Assembly (NCBI RefSeq): GCF_900142625.1
Contig: NZ_FRBN01000006.1
Coordinates: forward strand, 62,001 to 126,000
Direction: 5' to 3'
Source of the DNA: Roseovarius marisflavi
GTDB taxonomy: Bacteria; Pseudomonadota; Alphaproteobacteria; Rhodobacterales; Rhodobacteraceae
DNA length: 64,000 nucleotides
The notes beneath the pieces were generated by a model, which worked only from the letters and a program-made list of their open reading frames with translations, searched no databases and was not told the DNA's origin. The number at the start of each line of letters is the position of its first letter. The first letter of the stretch is position 1. The position numbers and the translations under genes were made by a program. Of this stretch, positions 49,511-58,366 are shown in pieces.

Positions 49511-49864
49511 ATGAAAGTTTTCATCAATCAGGCCATTGGCATTGATCAGGGTGATGATGTGCTGTTTTCGGATTACGAAGATGGCGGCACCATGTGGACC
49601 GGCCACGGCGAACGTGACCGGCGCACCAAAGTCGTGTTCAAGACGCCCTTCAAATCAGAGCCGGTCGTGCATCTTGCCATGTCGCTCTGGGATATGGACA
49701 GCGCCACCAATGCGCGCGCCGATGTGACGGCGGAAAAGATCACCCGGACGGGTTTTGACGTGGTGTTTCGTACCTGGGCCGACACCCGCGTGGCGCGGGT
49801 GCGCGTGCGCTGGATGGCGATTGGCGAGCTGTTTCACGAAGACGACTGGCAGGACGTCTATTAG
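49511..49864 (+). CDS. H-type lectin domain protein
   Basis: Protein of 117 residues that is almost entirely one H-type lectin domain, a small beta-sandwich first known from the snail Helix pomatia agglutinin (GalNAc binding). Matching blocks are VLFSDYEDGGTMWTGHGERD, KSEPVVHLAMSLWDMDS, NARADVTAEKITRTGFDVVF and DTRVARVRVRWMAIG. No signal peptide or membrane segment is seen. Function in bacteria is not established; ligand binding is inferred. It follows the atp operon but is separated by a terminator. Confidence 0.83.
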   Translation: MKVFINQAIGIDQGDDVLFSDYEDGGTMWTGHGERDRRTKVVFKTPFKSEPVVHLAMSLWDMDSATNARADVTAEKITRTGFDVVFRTWADTRVARVRVRWMAIGELFHEDDWQDVY

Positions 49865-49878
49865 GCCACCCGCGCGGG

Positions 49879-49901
49879 CGTGGGTTTCACCCACCCTACG
49901 C
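49879..49901. repeat. GTGGGTTTCACCCACCC repeat, copy 2
   Basis: Identical over the hairpin and the CCTACGC tail to the copy at 44076, again placed just after a gene end, here between the convergent lectin and prs genes. Confidence 0.8.
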
Positions 49902-49924
49902 GTGGCCGTGCCCTTATCCTGCGA

Positions 49925-50941
49925 TCAGATTCCGAACTGGCCTTCATAGACCGGCTCAAGCGACGGCGTCTCGAACAGCGACGACACGCTTGTGCCGTTC
50001 CAGATGTTCAGGATGGCTTGGGCAAAGACCGGTGCGGTGGGCAGAATGCGGATATTGTGGGCCGCGCGCACCGCAGTGGTGGGCGCGATCGTGTCGGTCA
50101 GGACCAGCGATTTCATCACCGATTTCTCGATCCGTTCGACCGCCGGGCCGGACATGACGCCGTGGCTGATATAGGCGTGGACCTCTGAGGCGCCGTTTTC
50201 CATCAAAAGCTCGGCCGCCTTGCAGAGCGTGCCGGCGGTGTCGCACATGTCATCTACGATCAGGCATTTCTTGCCGGTCACATCGCCGATCACGGTCATT
50301 TCCGCCACTTCGCCGGCTTTCTCGCGGCGTTTGTCGACGATCGACAGGGGCGCCTCGATCCGCTTGGCCAATTCGCGCGCGCGCGCCACGCCGCCGACAT
50401 CGGGCGAGACGACCATAAGGTCCTCCATCCCGCCTTTGAACTGCATCATGATATCCAGTGCAAAGACCGGCGAGGCATAAAGGTTGTCGACAGGAATGTC
50501 GAAAAAGCCCTGGATCTGTGCGGCATGCAAATCCATCGTGAGAACCCGTTCAATGCCGGCCTCGACGATCATGTTCGCCACAAGCTTGGCCGAGATCGGC
50601 GTGCGCGCCTTGGAGCGGCGATCCTGGCGGGCATAGCCGAAATAGGGGATCACGGCGGTGATGCGCGCCGCCGAGGACCGGCGCAGAGCGTCCGCCATGA
50701 TCAGCAGTTCCATCAGGTTGTCATTGGCCGGGTTCGAGGTTGGCTGAATGATGAACATATCCTCGCCACGCACGTTCTCATAGACCTCGACGAAAATCTC
50801 GCCATCGTTGAAACGTTCGACCCGTGCGTCGACAAGACCCACATTGACGCCGCGATGCATCGACATCCGCCGCGCAATGGCGGTGGCAAGTGGCATGTTG
50901 GCGTTGCCCGAAATGAGCTTGGGTTGCGATGTGGTTGGCAT
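49925..50941 (-). CDS. prs: Ribose-phosphate pyrophosphokinase
   Basis: PRPP synthase, 338 residues, supplying PRPP for nucleotide, histidine, tryptophan and NAD synthesis. The flexible ATP loop ([21 protein letters not shown]), the [20 protein letters not shown] motif and the PRPP-binding [14 protein letters not shown] are intact. The ATG at 50941 fits homolog length; the open frame extends to 51052 without support. Confidence 0.97.
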   Translation of the reverse strand: MPTTSQPKLISGNANMPLATAIARRMSMHRGVNVGLVDARVERFNDGEIFVEVYENVRGEDMFIIQPTSNPANDNLMELLIMADALRRSSAARITAVIPYFGYARQDRRSKARTPISAKLVANMIVEAGIERVLTMDLHAAQIQGFFDIPVDNLYASPVFALDIMMQFKGGMEDLMVVSPDVGGVARARELAKRIEAPLSIVDKRREKAGEVAEMTVIGDVTGKKCLIVDDMCDTAGTLCKAAELLMENGASEVHAYISHGVMSGPAVERIEKSVMKSLVLTDTIAPTTAVRAAHNIRILPTAPVFAQAILNIWNGTSVSSLFETPSLEPVYEGQFGI

Positions 50942-51043
50942 GGTGAGGTCCCCGGCTGTGCAATGTGACAGATTCGTGATGTTGACACCGCTTAGCATGT
51001 GCCTAGGGTCAGGCAAAGCTATGCAACGGGGGAGCACGCCAAA

Positions 51044-51643
51044 ATGGCCCATATCGACTATTATTTCTCAACTTTGTCACCCTATGCCTATCTGGCGGGT
51101 ACCGGGTTGGAGGAAATTGCCGCCAGGCACGGCGCGACGGTGACCTACAAGCCGCTCGATATCATGGCGCTGTTCGCGCGCACGGGCGGCACCCCGCCCG
51201 CCGAGCGCCACCCCTCGCGCAATGCCTACCGCGCGCAGGAACTGCCGCGACAGGCGAAAAAGCGCGGTATGGCGCTTAACCTCAAGCCTGCGCATTGGCC
51301 GACCAACCCGGCGCCGTCGTCCTATGCGATCATTGCCGCGCAAAATGCCGGGGGCGGTGATATCGGCGCTTTGGCGCATGGCATCATGCGGGCCTGTTGG
51401 GTCGAGGACCGCGATATCGCGGGCGATGACGTGGTGCGCGAGTGCCTGCAAAAGGCCGGCTTTGATCCCAAACTTGCCGATAGCGGTTTGCTGAGCGGGG
51501 CAGAGACCTATGCCCGAAATCTTGAAGAAGCGGTGAATGCCGGGGTTTTCGGCGCGCCGTTTTACGTGGTGGACAGCGGGCAAAGTTTTTGGGGCCAGGA
51601 CCGTCTAGACGAGCTTGACCTTCATCTGGCGGGCAAGCTCTAA
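51044..51643 (+). CDS. 2-hydroxychromene-2-carboxylate isomerase family (DsbA fold)
   Basis: Kappa-class GST/DsbA-fold protein of 199 residues. [14 protein letters not shown] holds the active-site serine equivalent, [15 protein letters not shown] and [10 protein letters not shown] (cis-Pro) are family motifs. It may act as a glutathione-dependent isomerase in aromatic catabolism, but no pathway genes are nearby, so the substrate is open. Divergent from prs; the alpha/beta hydrolase follows after 4 bases. Confidence 0.87.
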   Translation: MAHIDYYFSTLSPYAYLAGTGLEEIAARHGATVTYKPLDIMALFARTGGTPPAERHPSRNAYRAQELPRQAKKRGMALNLKPAHWPTNPAPSSYAIIAAQNAGGGDIGALAHGIMRACWVEDRDIAGDDVVRECLQKAGFDPKLADSGLLSGAETYARNLEEAVNAGVFGAPFYVVDSGQSFWGQDRLDELDLHLAGKL

Positions 51644-51647
51644 CGCC

Positions 51648-52454
51648 ATGCCGCGCGCCGAAAAGGCCGGGTTTGACACCTGTTGGACGACCTTCGGGCA
51701 GGGGCCGCGCGCGGCGCTGATGCTGCATTGCTCGCTGGCCCATAGCGCAAGCTGGGGCGGCATGGCGCGGGTCTTGTCCGGCGCTCTTGGCATGGTGGCT
51801 TTTGACGCGCCCGGCCATGGGCGCAGTGGCGCCTGGGATGAGCGCGGCGAAATTCAGGACGTGACGACCCGGATCGCGGCCAGCTTTCTTGAGGGGCCGA
51901 CGGATATCATCGGGCATTCGTTTGGCGCGACGGTCGCCTTGCGGCTCGCGGTAGAACGCCCCGAACTGGTGCGCTCCCTGATCCTTTACGAGCCGGTGTT
52001 TTTTGGGGTGGCGCTTGCCGATCATCCCGAGATGCGAGGGCCCCATGAGGCGGAGCTGGCGATGTATGTGCAGGGCATGACCAGCGGTGATTATCACCTT
52101 GCGGCAGAGGGGTTCATCCGGGTCTGGGGCGACGGGCGGGCCTGGTCGGATATACCTGCCGAGGCGCGCGCGGCCATGGCGGTGCAGATGCCGCTTATCG
52201 AGGCCGCAGCGCCTGCGCTTTATGATGACGCGGGCGGGATGCTTGCCAGCGGCGCGCTGGAGCGGATCAGCGCCCCGGCGCTCTTGCTGGAAGGCAGCCA
52301 GTCACCGGCGATCATCGCGGCGATCAACGAGGGGCTCGCGGCGCGCCTTGGGCGCGTCGAGAGGTCGGTGGTCATCGGCGCCGGGCATATGGGGCCGATG
52401 ACCCATCCCAAGCAGGTGAGTTCTGAGGTGTTGCGCTTTCTGGCCTGGACCTGA
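51648..52454 (+). CDS. Alpha/beta hydrolase
   Basis: Hydrolase of 268 residues. The nucleophile elbow GHSFGATVALRLA holds Ser, an acid follows near LLLEGSQSP, and the catalytic His is in GAGHMGPMTHP; the oxyanion segment is LMLHCSLAHSASW. Substrate unknown. Start at the ATG at 51648, four bases after the isomerase stop, implying one transcript. Confidence 0.87.
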   Translation: MPRAEKAGFDTCWTTFGQGPRAALMLHCSLAHSASWGGMARVLSGALGMVAFDAPGHGRSGAWDERGEIQDVTTRIAASFLEGPTDIIGHSFGATVALRLAVERPELVRSLILYEPVFFGVALADHPEMRGPHEAELAMYVQGMTSGDYHLAAEGFIRVWGDGRAWSDIPAEARAAMAVQMPLIEAAAPALYDDAGGMLASGALERISAPALLLEGSQSPAIIAAINEGLAARLGRVERSVVIGAGHMGPMTHPKQVSSEVLRFLAWT

Positions 52455-52462
52455 GCGGCGCC

Positions 52463-53509
52463 TTAGCCGCGCGCGAGGTCGAGGAAGGTCGCGATATGGT
52501 CTTCGGTGATCGACCAGTCGCAGACCAGCCGCATCATCAGAGGTTCGTCATCGGGGCCATTGTCAAGCGGACCATCATAGAGACCATAGGCCGCCCCAGC
52601 CGCCTTGAGCCGCTGATGGGTGGCGCGGGGCAGGGTGGCGAAGATCATGTTGACCTCTGGTTCGACCACGATCCCGGCCTCTGGCAGATCGCGCAGCCCC
52701 GCCACCAGCGTCGCGGCGCGGGCATTGGCGGTGCGCGCCAGATCAAGCCATAGATCGTCCTTGAGGTACTCAAGCATCTGCGCCGACAAGAAGCGGTGCT
52801 TGGAGAACAGATGCGCCGAGCGTTTGCGCCGCAGCTCGAACTCCCAGGCGTTTTCGGGGTTGAAAAAGATCACCGCCTCGACCCCGAGACAGCCGTTCTT
52901 GGTGCCGCCCATGCTGACCGCGTCAATTCCGGCTTTCCAGGTCATGTCGGCAGGTGTGCACCCAAGCGCGGCCACAGCATTGGCAAAGCGCGCACCGTCA
53001 AGGTAGGTCGGCAAGCCGTGATCGCGCGCCACGCGGGTCAGCGCCGCCAGCTCCTCACAGCTATAGATCCGGCCGCGTTCGGTGGCCTGCGTCAGCGCGA
53101 GAGGCCCGTGCTGCGCCACATGCACGTCGCCCTTGGGCCACTCGGCAATCGCGGCCCTCAGATCGGCGGGCGTCATCTTGTCGGCCGCGCCTGTCAGGCT
53201 AAGCTTGGCGCCGCCTGTAAAGAACTCGGGCGCGTTGCATTCATCGGTGTGGATATGCGCCAGCGGGGTGCAAAACACAGTCTGCCAGGGCTGTGACAGC
53301 GTGGCCAGAGCAAGCGCATTGGCCGCCGTGCCGGTCGCCACGAGGTAAACGCTGGCCTGGGGCGCCTCGAACAGGGTGCGGATCTGGTCGCGCACTCGCT
53401 CCATCAAGGCATCATCGCCGTAAGAGGGCTGAAACCCGGTGTTGGCCTCGGCCATGGCGGCCATCACCGAAGGGTGTGCAGGGCCGGTATTGTCAGAGCC
53501 AAAAAACAT
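52463..53509 (-). CDS. ltaE: Low-specificity L-threonine aldolase
   Basis: PLP enzyme of 348 residues that splits L-threonine or allo-threonine to glycine and acetaldehyde. The Schiff-base lysine lies in SMGGTKNGCLGVEAVIF, the PLP-binding Asp in TYLDGARFANAVAAL, and the N-terminal FFGSDNTGPAHPSVM is typical. Its ATG overlaps the stop of the upstream Cys-cluster gene by one base. Confidence 0.93.
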   Translation of the reverse strand: MFFGSDNTGPAHPSVMAAMAEANTGFQPSYGDDALMERVRDQIRTLFEAPQASVYLVATGTAANALALATLSQPWQTVFCTPLAHIHTDECNAPEFFTGGAKLSLTGAADKMTPADLRAAIAEWPKGDVHVAQHGPLALTQATERGRIYSCEELAALTRVARDHGLPTYLDGARFANAVAALGCTPADMTWKAGIDAVSMGGTKNGCLGVEAVIFFNPENAWEFELRRKRSAHLFSKHRFLSAQMLEYLKDDLWLDLARTANARAATLVAGLRDLPEAGIVVEPEVNMIFATLPRATHQRLKAAGAAYGLYDGPLDNGPDDEPLMMRLVCDWSITEDHIATFLDLARG

Positions 53510-53979
53510 CAGCGCGGTTCCTCGATGATATGATCTTCCCAGTCGTCCTCGGAAATCTCGAATTCGGGCAGGGTGCGCGATTGCATCGACACGCGCGCGT
53601 CATGCACGCTTTGCGGATCGCCCGAGATCAGCGGGTGCCAGCCGTAAAGCGGCTTACCCTGACGCAACAGCTTGTAGGCGCAGGTTTCGGGCATCCAGTA
53701 GAGGTGACTGTCAAGGTTCCTGGGGCTGAGCGAGATGCATTCGGGTACGAATTGATGGCGGATAGGGTATTGCCCGCATTTACAGGTGGTGTCGTCAAAC
53801 AGCCGACAGGCGATCCGGGTCATGACCACTTCGCCGCTGTCTTCATCCTCAAGCTTGTTCATGCAGCATTTGCCACAACCGTCGCAAAGCGCCTCCCATT
53901 CGGGTTGGGTCATCCGCTCAAGCGGGGTGGTTTTCCAGAACTCGGGGCGCAGGCCGCTGCGCTCAATCGGGTCGCTCAT
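53509..53979 (-). CDS. YcgN/UPF0260 cysteine-cluster protein
   Basis: Small protein of 156 residues (YkgJ/UPF0260). The cysteine set CDGCGKCC, ACRLFD, CKCGQY, PECISL and ETCAYK probably binds a metal or Fe-S centre; function unknown. It sits between ribF and ltaE, coupled to both (ATGA with ribF, TGATG with ltaE). The ATG at 53979 was preferred over 54012. Confidence 0.9.
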   Translation of the reverse strand: MSDPIERSGLRPEFWKTTPLERMTQPEWEALCDGCGKCCMNKLEDEDSGEVVMTRIACRLFDDTTCKCGQYPIRHQFVPECISLSPRNLDSHLYWMPETCAYKLLRQGKPLYGWHPLISGDPQSVHDARVSMQSRTLPEFEISEDDWEDHIIEEPR

Positions 53980-54914
53980 AGGGCGGCCAGAATCTGGCGG
54001 GCACGCAGGCAATCGGTATCCATCTGGGCGATGAACGCCTCAAGGCCGTCAAAGGTCTCTTCGGGGCGCAGATATTCGACAAGCCCGACCGAGAGATCGG
54101 TGCCGTAAAGATCGCCGGAGAAATCGAAGAGGAAGGTTTCCAGATTGGCAATCTCGCCGTTGAACATCGGGCGCACCCCAAGCGAGGCGGCGCCGTGATA
54201 GGTGCCCTTGTGCGGCCCATCAAGCACATCAACCAGAACCGCATACACCCCGAATTTCGGCGGGTGTAGCCCGGCAATCGACATATTCGCGGTCGGGTAT
54301 CCAAGCTCGCGACCGCGTTGCTCGCCGCCTATGACGGGGCCTTCGATACGGTGCCAGTGACCCAGCATATTGGCGGCGCTCTTTGGTTTGCCCTCGGTCA
54401 GGGCGCGGCGGATCGCGGTCGATGACACCTGTCCGGCATCGCCTTCCAGAAGCCGGGCGATGGTCACGCCAAAACCCATCTCGGCGCCAAAGGCCTCAAG
54501 ATCGGCGGCGGTGCCCGCGCGCCCCTTGCCAAAGCAGAAATCGGCACCAACGACCACATGGCGCAGGCCAAGCCCGCCGCTCAGGACCGTGCGGGCAAAC
54601 CCCTCTGGCGTCAGCGCGCTGAGGGCGGCGTTGAAGTTAAGCTCGTAAAGCCGCTCGACCCCGAGCTTCTCAAGCCGGTGCGCGCGCGCCTCTGGCCCCA
54701 TCAGGCGAAAGGGCGGCGCGTCGGGCGCAAAATATTCGCGCGGATGCGGCTCGAATGTCAGAATGCCAAGCGGGGCGTTGATTGCTTTCCCCGCCTTGCG
54801 GGCGATGTCGATCACCGAACGGTGGCCAAGATGAACGCCATCGAAATTACCGATGGCGGCGCTGGCACCGCGATCGGCCTCGGTGACATATTGGAAATCC
54901 CGGATGATACGCAT
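53976..54914 (-). CDS. ribF: Bifunctional riboflavin kinase/FAD synthetase
   Basis: Makes FMN then FAD from riboflavin, 312 residues. The N-terminal FMN adenylyltransferase domain has AIGNFDGVHLGHRSVI and FGKGRAGTAADL, with the SSTAIRRAL motif; the C-terminal flavokinase domain has GRELGYPTANM and FLFDFSGDLYG. The ATG at 54914 directly abuts an 18-bp palindrome, and no standard ribosome-binding site is visible. Confidence 0.95.
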   Translation of the reverse strand: MRIIRDFQYVTEADRGASAAIGNFDGVHLGHRSVIDIARKAGKAINAPLGILTFEPHPREYFAPDAPPFRLMGPEARAHRLEKLGVERLYELNFNAALSALTPEGFARTVLSGGLGLRHVVVGADFCFGKGRAGTAADLEAFGAEMGFGVTIARLLEGDAGQVSSTAIRRALTEGKPKSAANMLGHWHRIEGPVIGGEQRGRELGYPTANMSIAGLHPPKFGVYAVLVDVLDGPHKGTYHGAASLGVRPMFNGEIANLETFLFDFSGDLYGTDLSVGLVEYLRPEETFDGLEAFIAQMDTDCLRARQILAAL

Positions 54915-54932
54915 GGCGCTAGGCCTAGCGCC
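54915..54932. repeat. Perfect 18-bp palindrome abutting the ribF start codon
   Basis: GGCGCTAGGCCTAGCGCC is its own complement and ends at the base next to the ribF ATG, in the 50-base gap after the RND gene stop. It occupies the position where a ribosome-binding site is expected. Confidence 0.7.
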
Positions 54933-54964
54933 GCCGGGCCGCGCGTGCAAGTCAGAACACGCGT

Positions 54965-57900
54965 TCAATGCGCCGTGGCGCGCCCGAGGCGATGCGCGAT
55001 GGCCATGGCGATATAGATCACCATCAAAAGCGCAAATGTTCCGGCCAGAAACAACAGCAGCGCGGCCATCATTGGCGACAGGGTGGCGAGCATCGGCAGG
55101 GGCTGCGCGATCGCGCCGGGCAATGCGCCGGTTGCCAGCGTCACGCCCATGGTCGCGCCCAGCCAGGCCAGCATCGCCCCAAGCCCGAGCCAAAGTGTTA
55201 CCCCAAGTGGCCCGCGCCGCACCTTGAGGCCCCGGCGCAGCGCCGCGATCTGGCGCGCAAGGTCATGTTGCATAGCGATCAGAGCGGGCACCACAAGCAG
55301 CACCAGAAGCATGCCAAAGCCAAGCCCATAGACCAGCGTGATCACTGTGGGTTTCAAAAACTGCGCCTGCGTCGAGCGCTCAAACAGCAGCGGCGTAAGG
55401 CCCAGAACAGTGGTCAGCGTGGTCAAAAGCACCGGGCGAAGCCGGTCGGCAACCCCGTCGATGATCGCCGGAATAATGCCGCGCTCGCTGGCGTATTCGT
55501 CAATCGCCGTCACCAGGACGATGGAATCGTTGATGATGATCCCGGTCATCCCCAACAGGCCGACCACCGTGAACATGCTCAGCGGCACATCCCATTGTGC
55601 ATGGCCATAGATCGTGCCGACAAGGCCGAAAGGGATGATCGCCATGACCACCAAGGGCCGGGTCCAGCTTGCAAAGACAAGCGACAGTACAAGGTAAATC
55701 CCCAGCAATGTCAGGATCAGACCAAGCCGGGCATCGGCCATGAATTCATCCTCTTGTTCCGAGAGGCCGGCCAGGCGCCATTCGACCTGGTATTCGCTGG
55801 CCACGGCAGGCAGGATTTCGGTCTTGAGAAGCGCGCCGATCTCGCTGGCGCGGGCCGGGTCATCCTCGGAGATATCGCCGGTGACACTGATCAGGCGCAG
55901 ACCGTTTTCGCGCCGCACGGTGGAAAAGCCGGTGCGCTGCGTGACACTGACGATATCGGCCAGCAGAACATATTCACCGCCCGGCGTGCGAAGCTGCATC
56001 CGCTCGATGAAATCCGCCGTAAGCTCGCCCTCGGGCAGCTCGACGCGCACCTCGGCAGAGCGCGACCCGTCGGGATAGGTCGCCGCCTCAATGCCGCCGA
56101 CCCGGTGGCGCAGCACGCGGCCAAGATCGTCGATCGCAAAGCCAAGCGCCTGCCCCTGCGGGGTCAGCTCAAGGATCAGCTCTTCCTTGTCATAGGCAAG
56201 GTTGTCCTCGACCGCCGACACCTCTGGGAACCGCGTCAGGGCGGTCTTGAGCGCCTCGGCGGCGGATTTGAGGATATCGGCGCTGGCGCCATAAAACTGC
56301 ACATCAAGCGCGTCACCGCCGGGGCCGGATCGCCCGCCGCGAAAGCTCAGGGTTTCGACCAGCGGGTGACGCTCGACACGGTCCTGAAGGTCGGCGACAA
56401 AGGCAAAGCTCGAATAGGGGCGCAGGTCGGCGTCGATCAGCTCGATCGTGATGCCACCCAGCAAATCGGCGTCCTTGCTGTCGGCCCCGGCAAGGCCCCG
56501 CCCCGCCGTGCCGCCGATCTGGGCGATCACGTAATCAAGCGGATTGGTGCCGTGCTCGGCCTCGTATTCTGCGCCAAGGGCTTCGGTGGCGCGCTGCATT
56601 TCGCGCATCATGGCAAGGGTATTGTCGCGGGTGGCGCCGGGGCTCATGGCGAAATTGCCGCTGACGCTGCCGCGTTCGGGGGCGTTGAAAAAGCGCCATG
56701 TGACATCGCCGCGAATGAAGGCCGCCGCCTGAACCGCGAGCAGCAGGATTGTGGCGGCAAGCACCACGTAACGGCCCCGGATCACAAGCGCGATCAGCGG
56801 GCGAAAGGCGCGGTCGCGAAACCAGCCAAAGCCGCGATTGACCACCCGGCTTGGCCAGTCATACCAATGCAACTGCCCCGAATGGGCCAGGGCATGCGCC
56901 ATGTGGTTGGGCAGGATCAGGAAACACTCGATCAGGCTTGCGATCAGCACGGCGATCACCGTGAAGGGGATGTCATAGATCAGATCGCCAAACCGCCCGC
57001 CGATCACCGCCAGCCCAAAGAACGCGATCAGCGTGGTCAGCGTGGCGGAAAACACCGGAAGCGCCATGCGTGCCGCGGCGCGCTCGGCCGCGACCATCGG
57101 CGGCTCGCCGAGCTTGCGCAGGCGCGCATCGGCATGTTCGCCCACCACGATGGCGTCATCGACCACAATGCCAAGCGTGATGATCAGTGCGAAAAGCGAG
57201 ATCATGTTGATCGTAAGACCAGCGGCAAACATAAGCGCCATCGCCGCCAAAAGGGCCACGGGAATGCCCGCCGCCACCCAGAATGCGGTGCGCGCGTTGA
57301 GGAACAGGAACAACAGCCCGACCACCATCGCCAGCCCGGTCAGGGCGTTGTCGAGCAGCATAGAGATGCGCCCCGAGATCGCCTCGGCGCGGGTGCGGAT
57401 CAGGCCGATGCTGACACCCTCGGGCAGGGTCTCTGTCATCTGGTCGGCGAGGGTTTGAACCTTGGCCTGAATATCAAGCGCGTCGCCGCGCGCAGAGCGG
57501 TCGACGCGCACGGTAATGGCGGGCTTGTCACCGACGAAATAGGCGACATCGCGGGTCACGCCCTTAACGCGCACGCGCGCCACATCGCCCACGGTCAGCG
57601 ACGAGCCGTCGGGGTTGGAGCGCAGTACCACATCGGCAAGTTGATCGGGGCTTCGCTTTTCGACGCCGGTGCGAATGCGGGTGTTGGCGCCGCTCATGTC
57701 GCCCGCCGGATCGGCGGTGATTTCGGCGGCAAGGGCGGCGGCGATCTCGGCCATGGTGATGTCATTGGCGATCAGGCTGGTTGAAGGCACTTCAATGATG
57801 GTTTCGGGCGCGGCGACGCCCTGGATCGTGGTGCGGGTAACGCCCTCGTCAAACAGGCGGATCACGAATTCATCCGCCAGAAGCGCAAGTTGCTGCGTGC

Positions 57901-58363
57901 CGACCGGGCCGGTGATCACCACATCGGTCACCTGATCGCGCCAGACCCCACGCCGCACGACCGGCTCGTCGGCCTCTTCGGGCAGGGTGGTGATGATATC
58001 AAGCGCTGCCTGCACCTCGTCCGCGGCGCGCCCCATATCCCAGCCGGGTTCGAATTCGAGGCTGAGTGTGGCACTGTTTTCGCGGCTGCTCGCGCTTGAG
58101 CTTTCGACGCCTTCGACCGCCAGAAGGGCGGGTTCGAGAAGCTGGACAATGGCGTTGTCGACATCCTCGGCGCTGGCGCCCTCCCAGGTGACCGAGACGC
58201 TTACGTTGTCGATCACCACATCGGGAAAGAACTGCGCGCGCATGCGCGGCAGGGCCATCAGGCCAAGCGCGATCATCACCACAAGCAAGAGGTTCGCCGC
58301 CGTGCGATGGCGGGTGAAATAGGACAGGATGCCCTGCAATGGCCCGGCGGGCGCGCCCTGCAT
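54965..58363 (-). CDS. RND efflux transporter permease with C-terminal extension
   Basis: Proton-driven AcrB/MexB-like inner-membrane pump, 1132 residues. Family features include the N-terminal MRAQFFPDVVIDNVSV, the TM4 proton-relay region VVDDAIVVGEHADARL, and GMTGIIINDSIVLVTAIDEY. After the normal last helix (FGMLLVLLVVPALIAM) an unusual tail of about 80 residues (1051-1132) adds two more hydrophobic segments. It starts three bases after the adaptor stop. Substrate unknown; no outer-membrane channel gene is nearby. Confidence 0.93.
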   Translation of the reverse strand: MQGAPAGPLQGILSYFTRHRTAANLLLVVMIALGLMALPRMRAQFFPDVVIDNVSVSVTWEGASAEDVDNAIVQLLEPALLAVEGVESSSASSRENSATLSLEFEPGWDMGRAADEVQAALDIITTLPEEADEPVVRRGVWRDQVTDVVITGPVGTQQLALLADEFVIRLFDEGVTRTTIQGVAAPETIIEVPSTSLIANDITMAEIAAALAAEITADPAGDMSGANTRIRTGVEKRSPDQLADVVLRSNPDGSSLTVGDVARVRVKGVTRDVAYFVGDKPAITVRVDRSARGDALDIQAKVQTLADQMTETLPEGVSIGLIRTRAEAISGRISMLLDNALTGLAMVVGLLFLFLNARTAFWVAAGIPVALLAAMALMFAAGLTINMISLFALIITLGIVVDDAIVVGEHADARLRKLGEPPMVAAERAAARMALPVFSATLTTLIAFFGLAVIGGRFGDLIYDIPFTVIAVLIASLIECFLILPNHMAHALAHSGQLHWYDWPSRVVNRGFGWFRDRAFRPLIALVIRGRYVVLAATILLLAVQAAAFIRGDVTWRFFNAPERGSVSGNFAMSPGATRDNTLAMMREMQRATEALGAEYEAEHGTNPLDYVIAQIGGTAGRGLAGADSKDADLLGGITIELIDADLRPYSSFAFVADLQDRVERHPLVETLSFRGGRSGPGGDALDVQFYGASADILKSAAEALKTALTRFPEVSAVEDNLAYDKEELILELTPQGQALGFAIDDLGRVLRHRVGGIEAATYPDGSRSAEVRVELPEGELTADFIERMQLRTPGGEYVLLADIVSVTQRTGFSTVRRENGLRLISVTGDISEDDPARASEIGALLKTEILPAVASEYQVEWRLAGLSEQEDEFMADARLGLILTLLGIYLVLSLVFASWTRPLVVMAIIPFGLVGTIYGHAQWDVPLSMFTVVGLLGMTGIIINDSIVLVTAIDEYASERGIIPAIIDGVADRLRPVLLTTLTTVLGLTPLLFERSTQAQFLKPTVITLVYGLGFGMLLVLLVVPALIAMQHDLARQIAALRRGLKVRRGPLGVTLWLGLGAMLAWLGATMGVTLATGALPGAIAQPLPMLATLSPMMAALLLFLAGTFALLMVIYIAMAIAHRLGRATAH

Positions 58364-58366
58364 GGC

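Noticed and set aside
54968-57784. Long plus-strand open frame (938 codons) opposite the RND pump
   Set aside because: It is antisense to a clear RND gene; its His/Gly/Gln/Arg-rich composition is typical of the mirror frame of GC-rich coding DNA.
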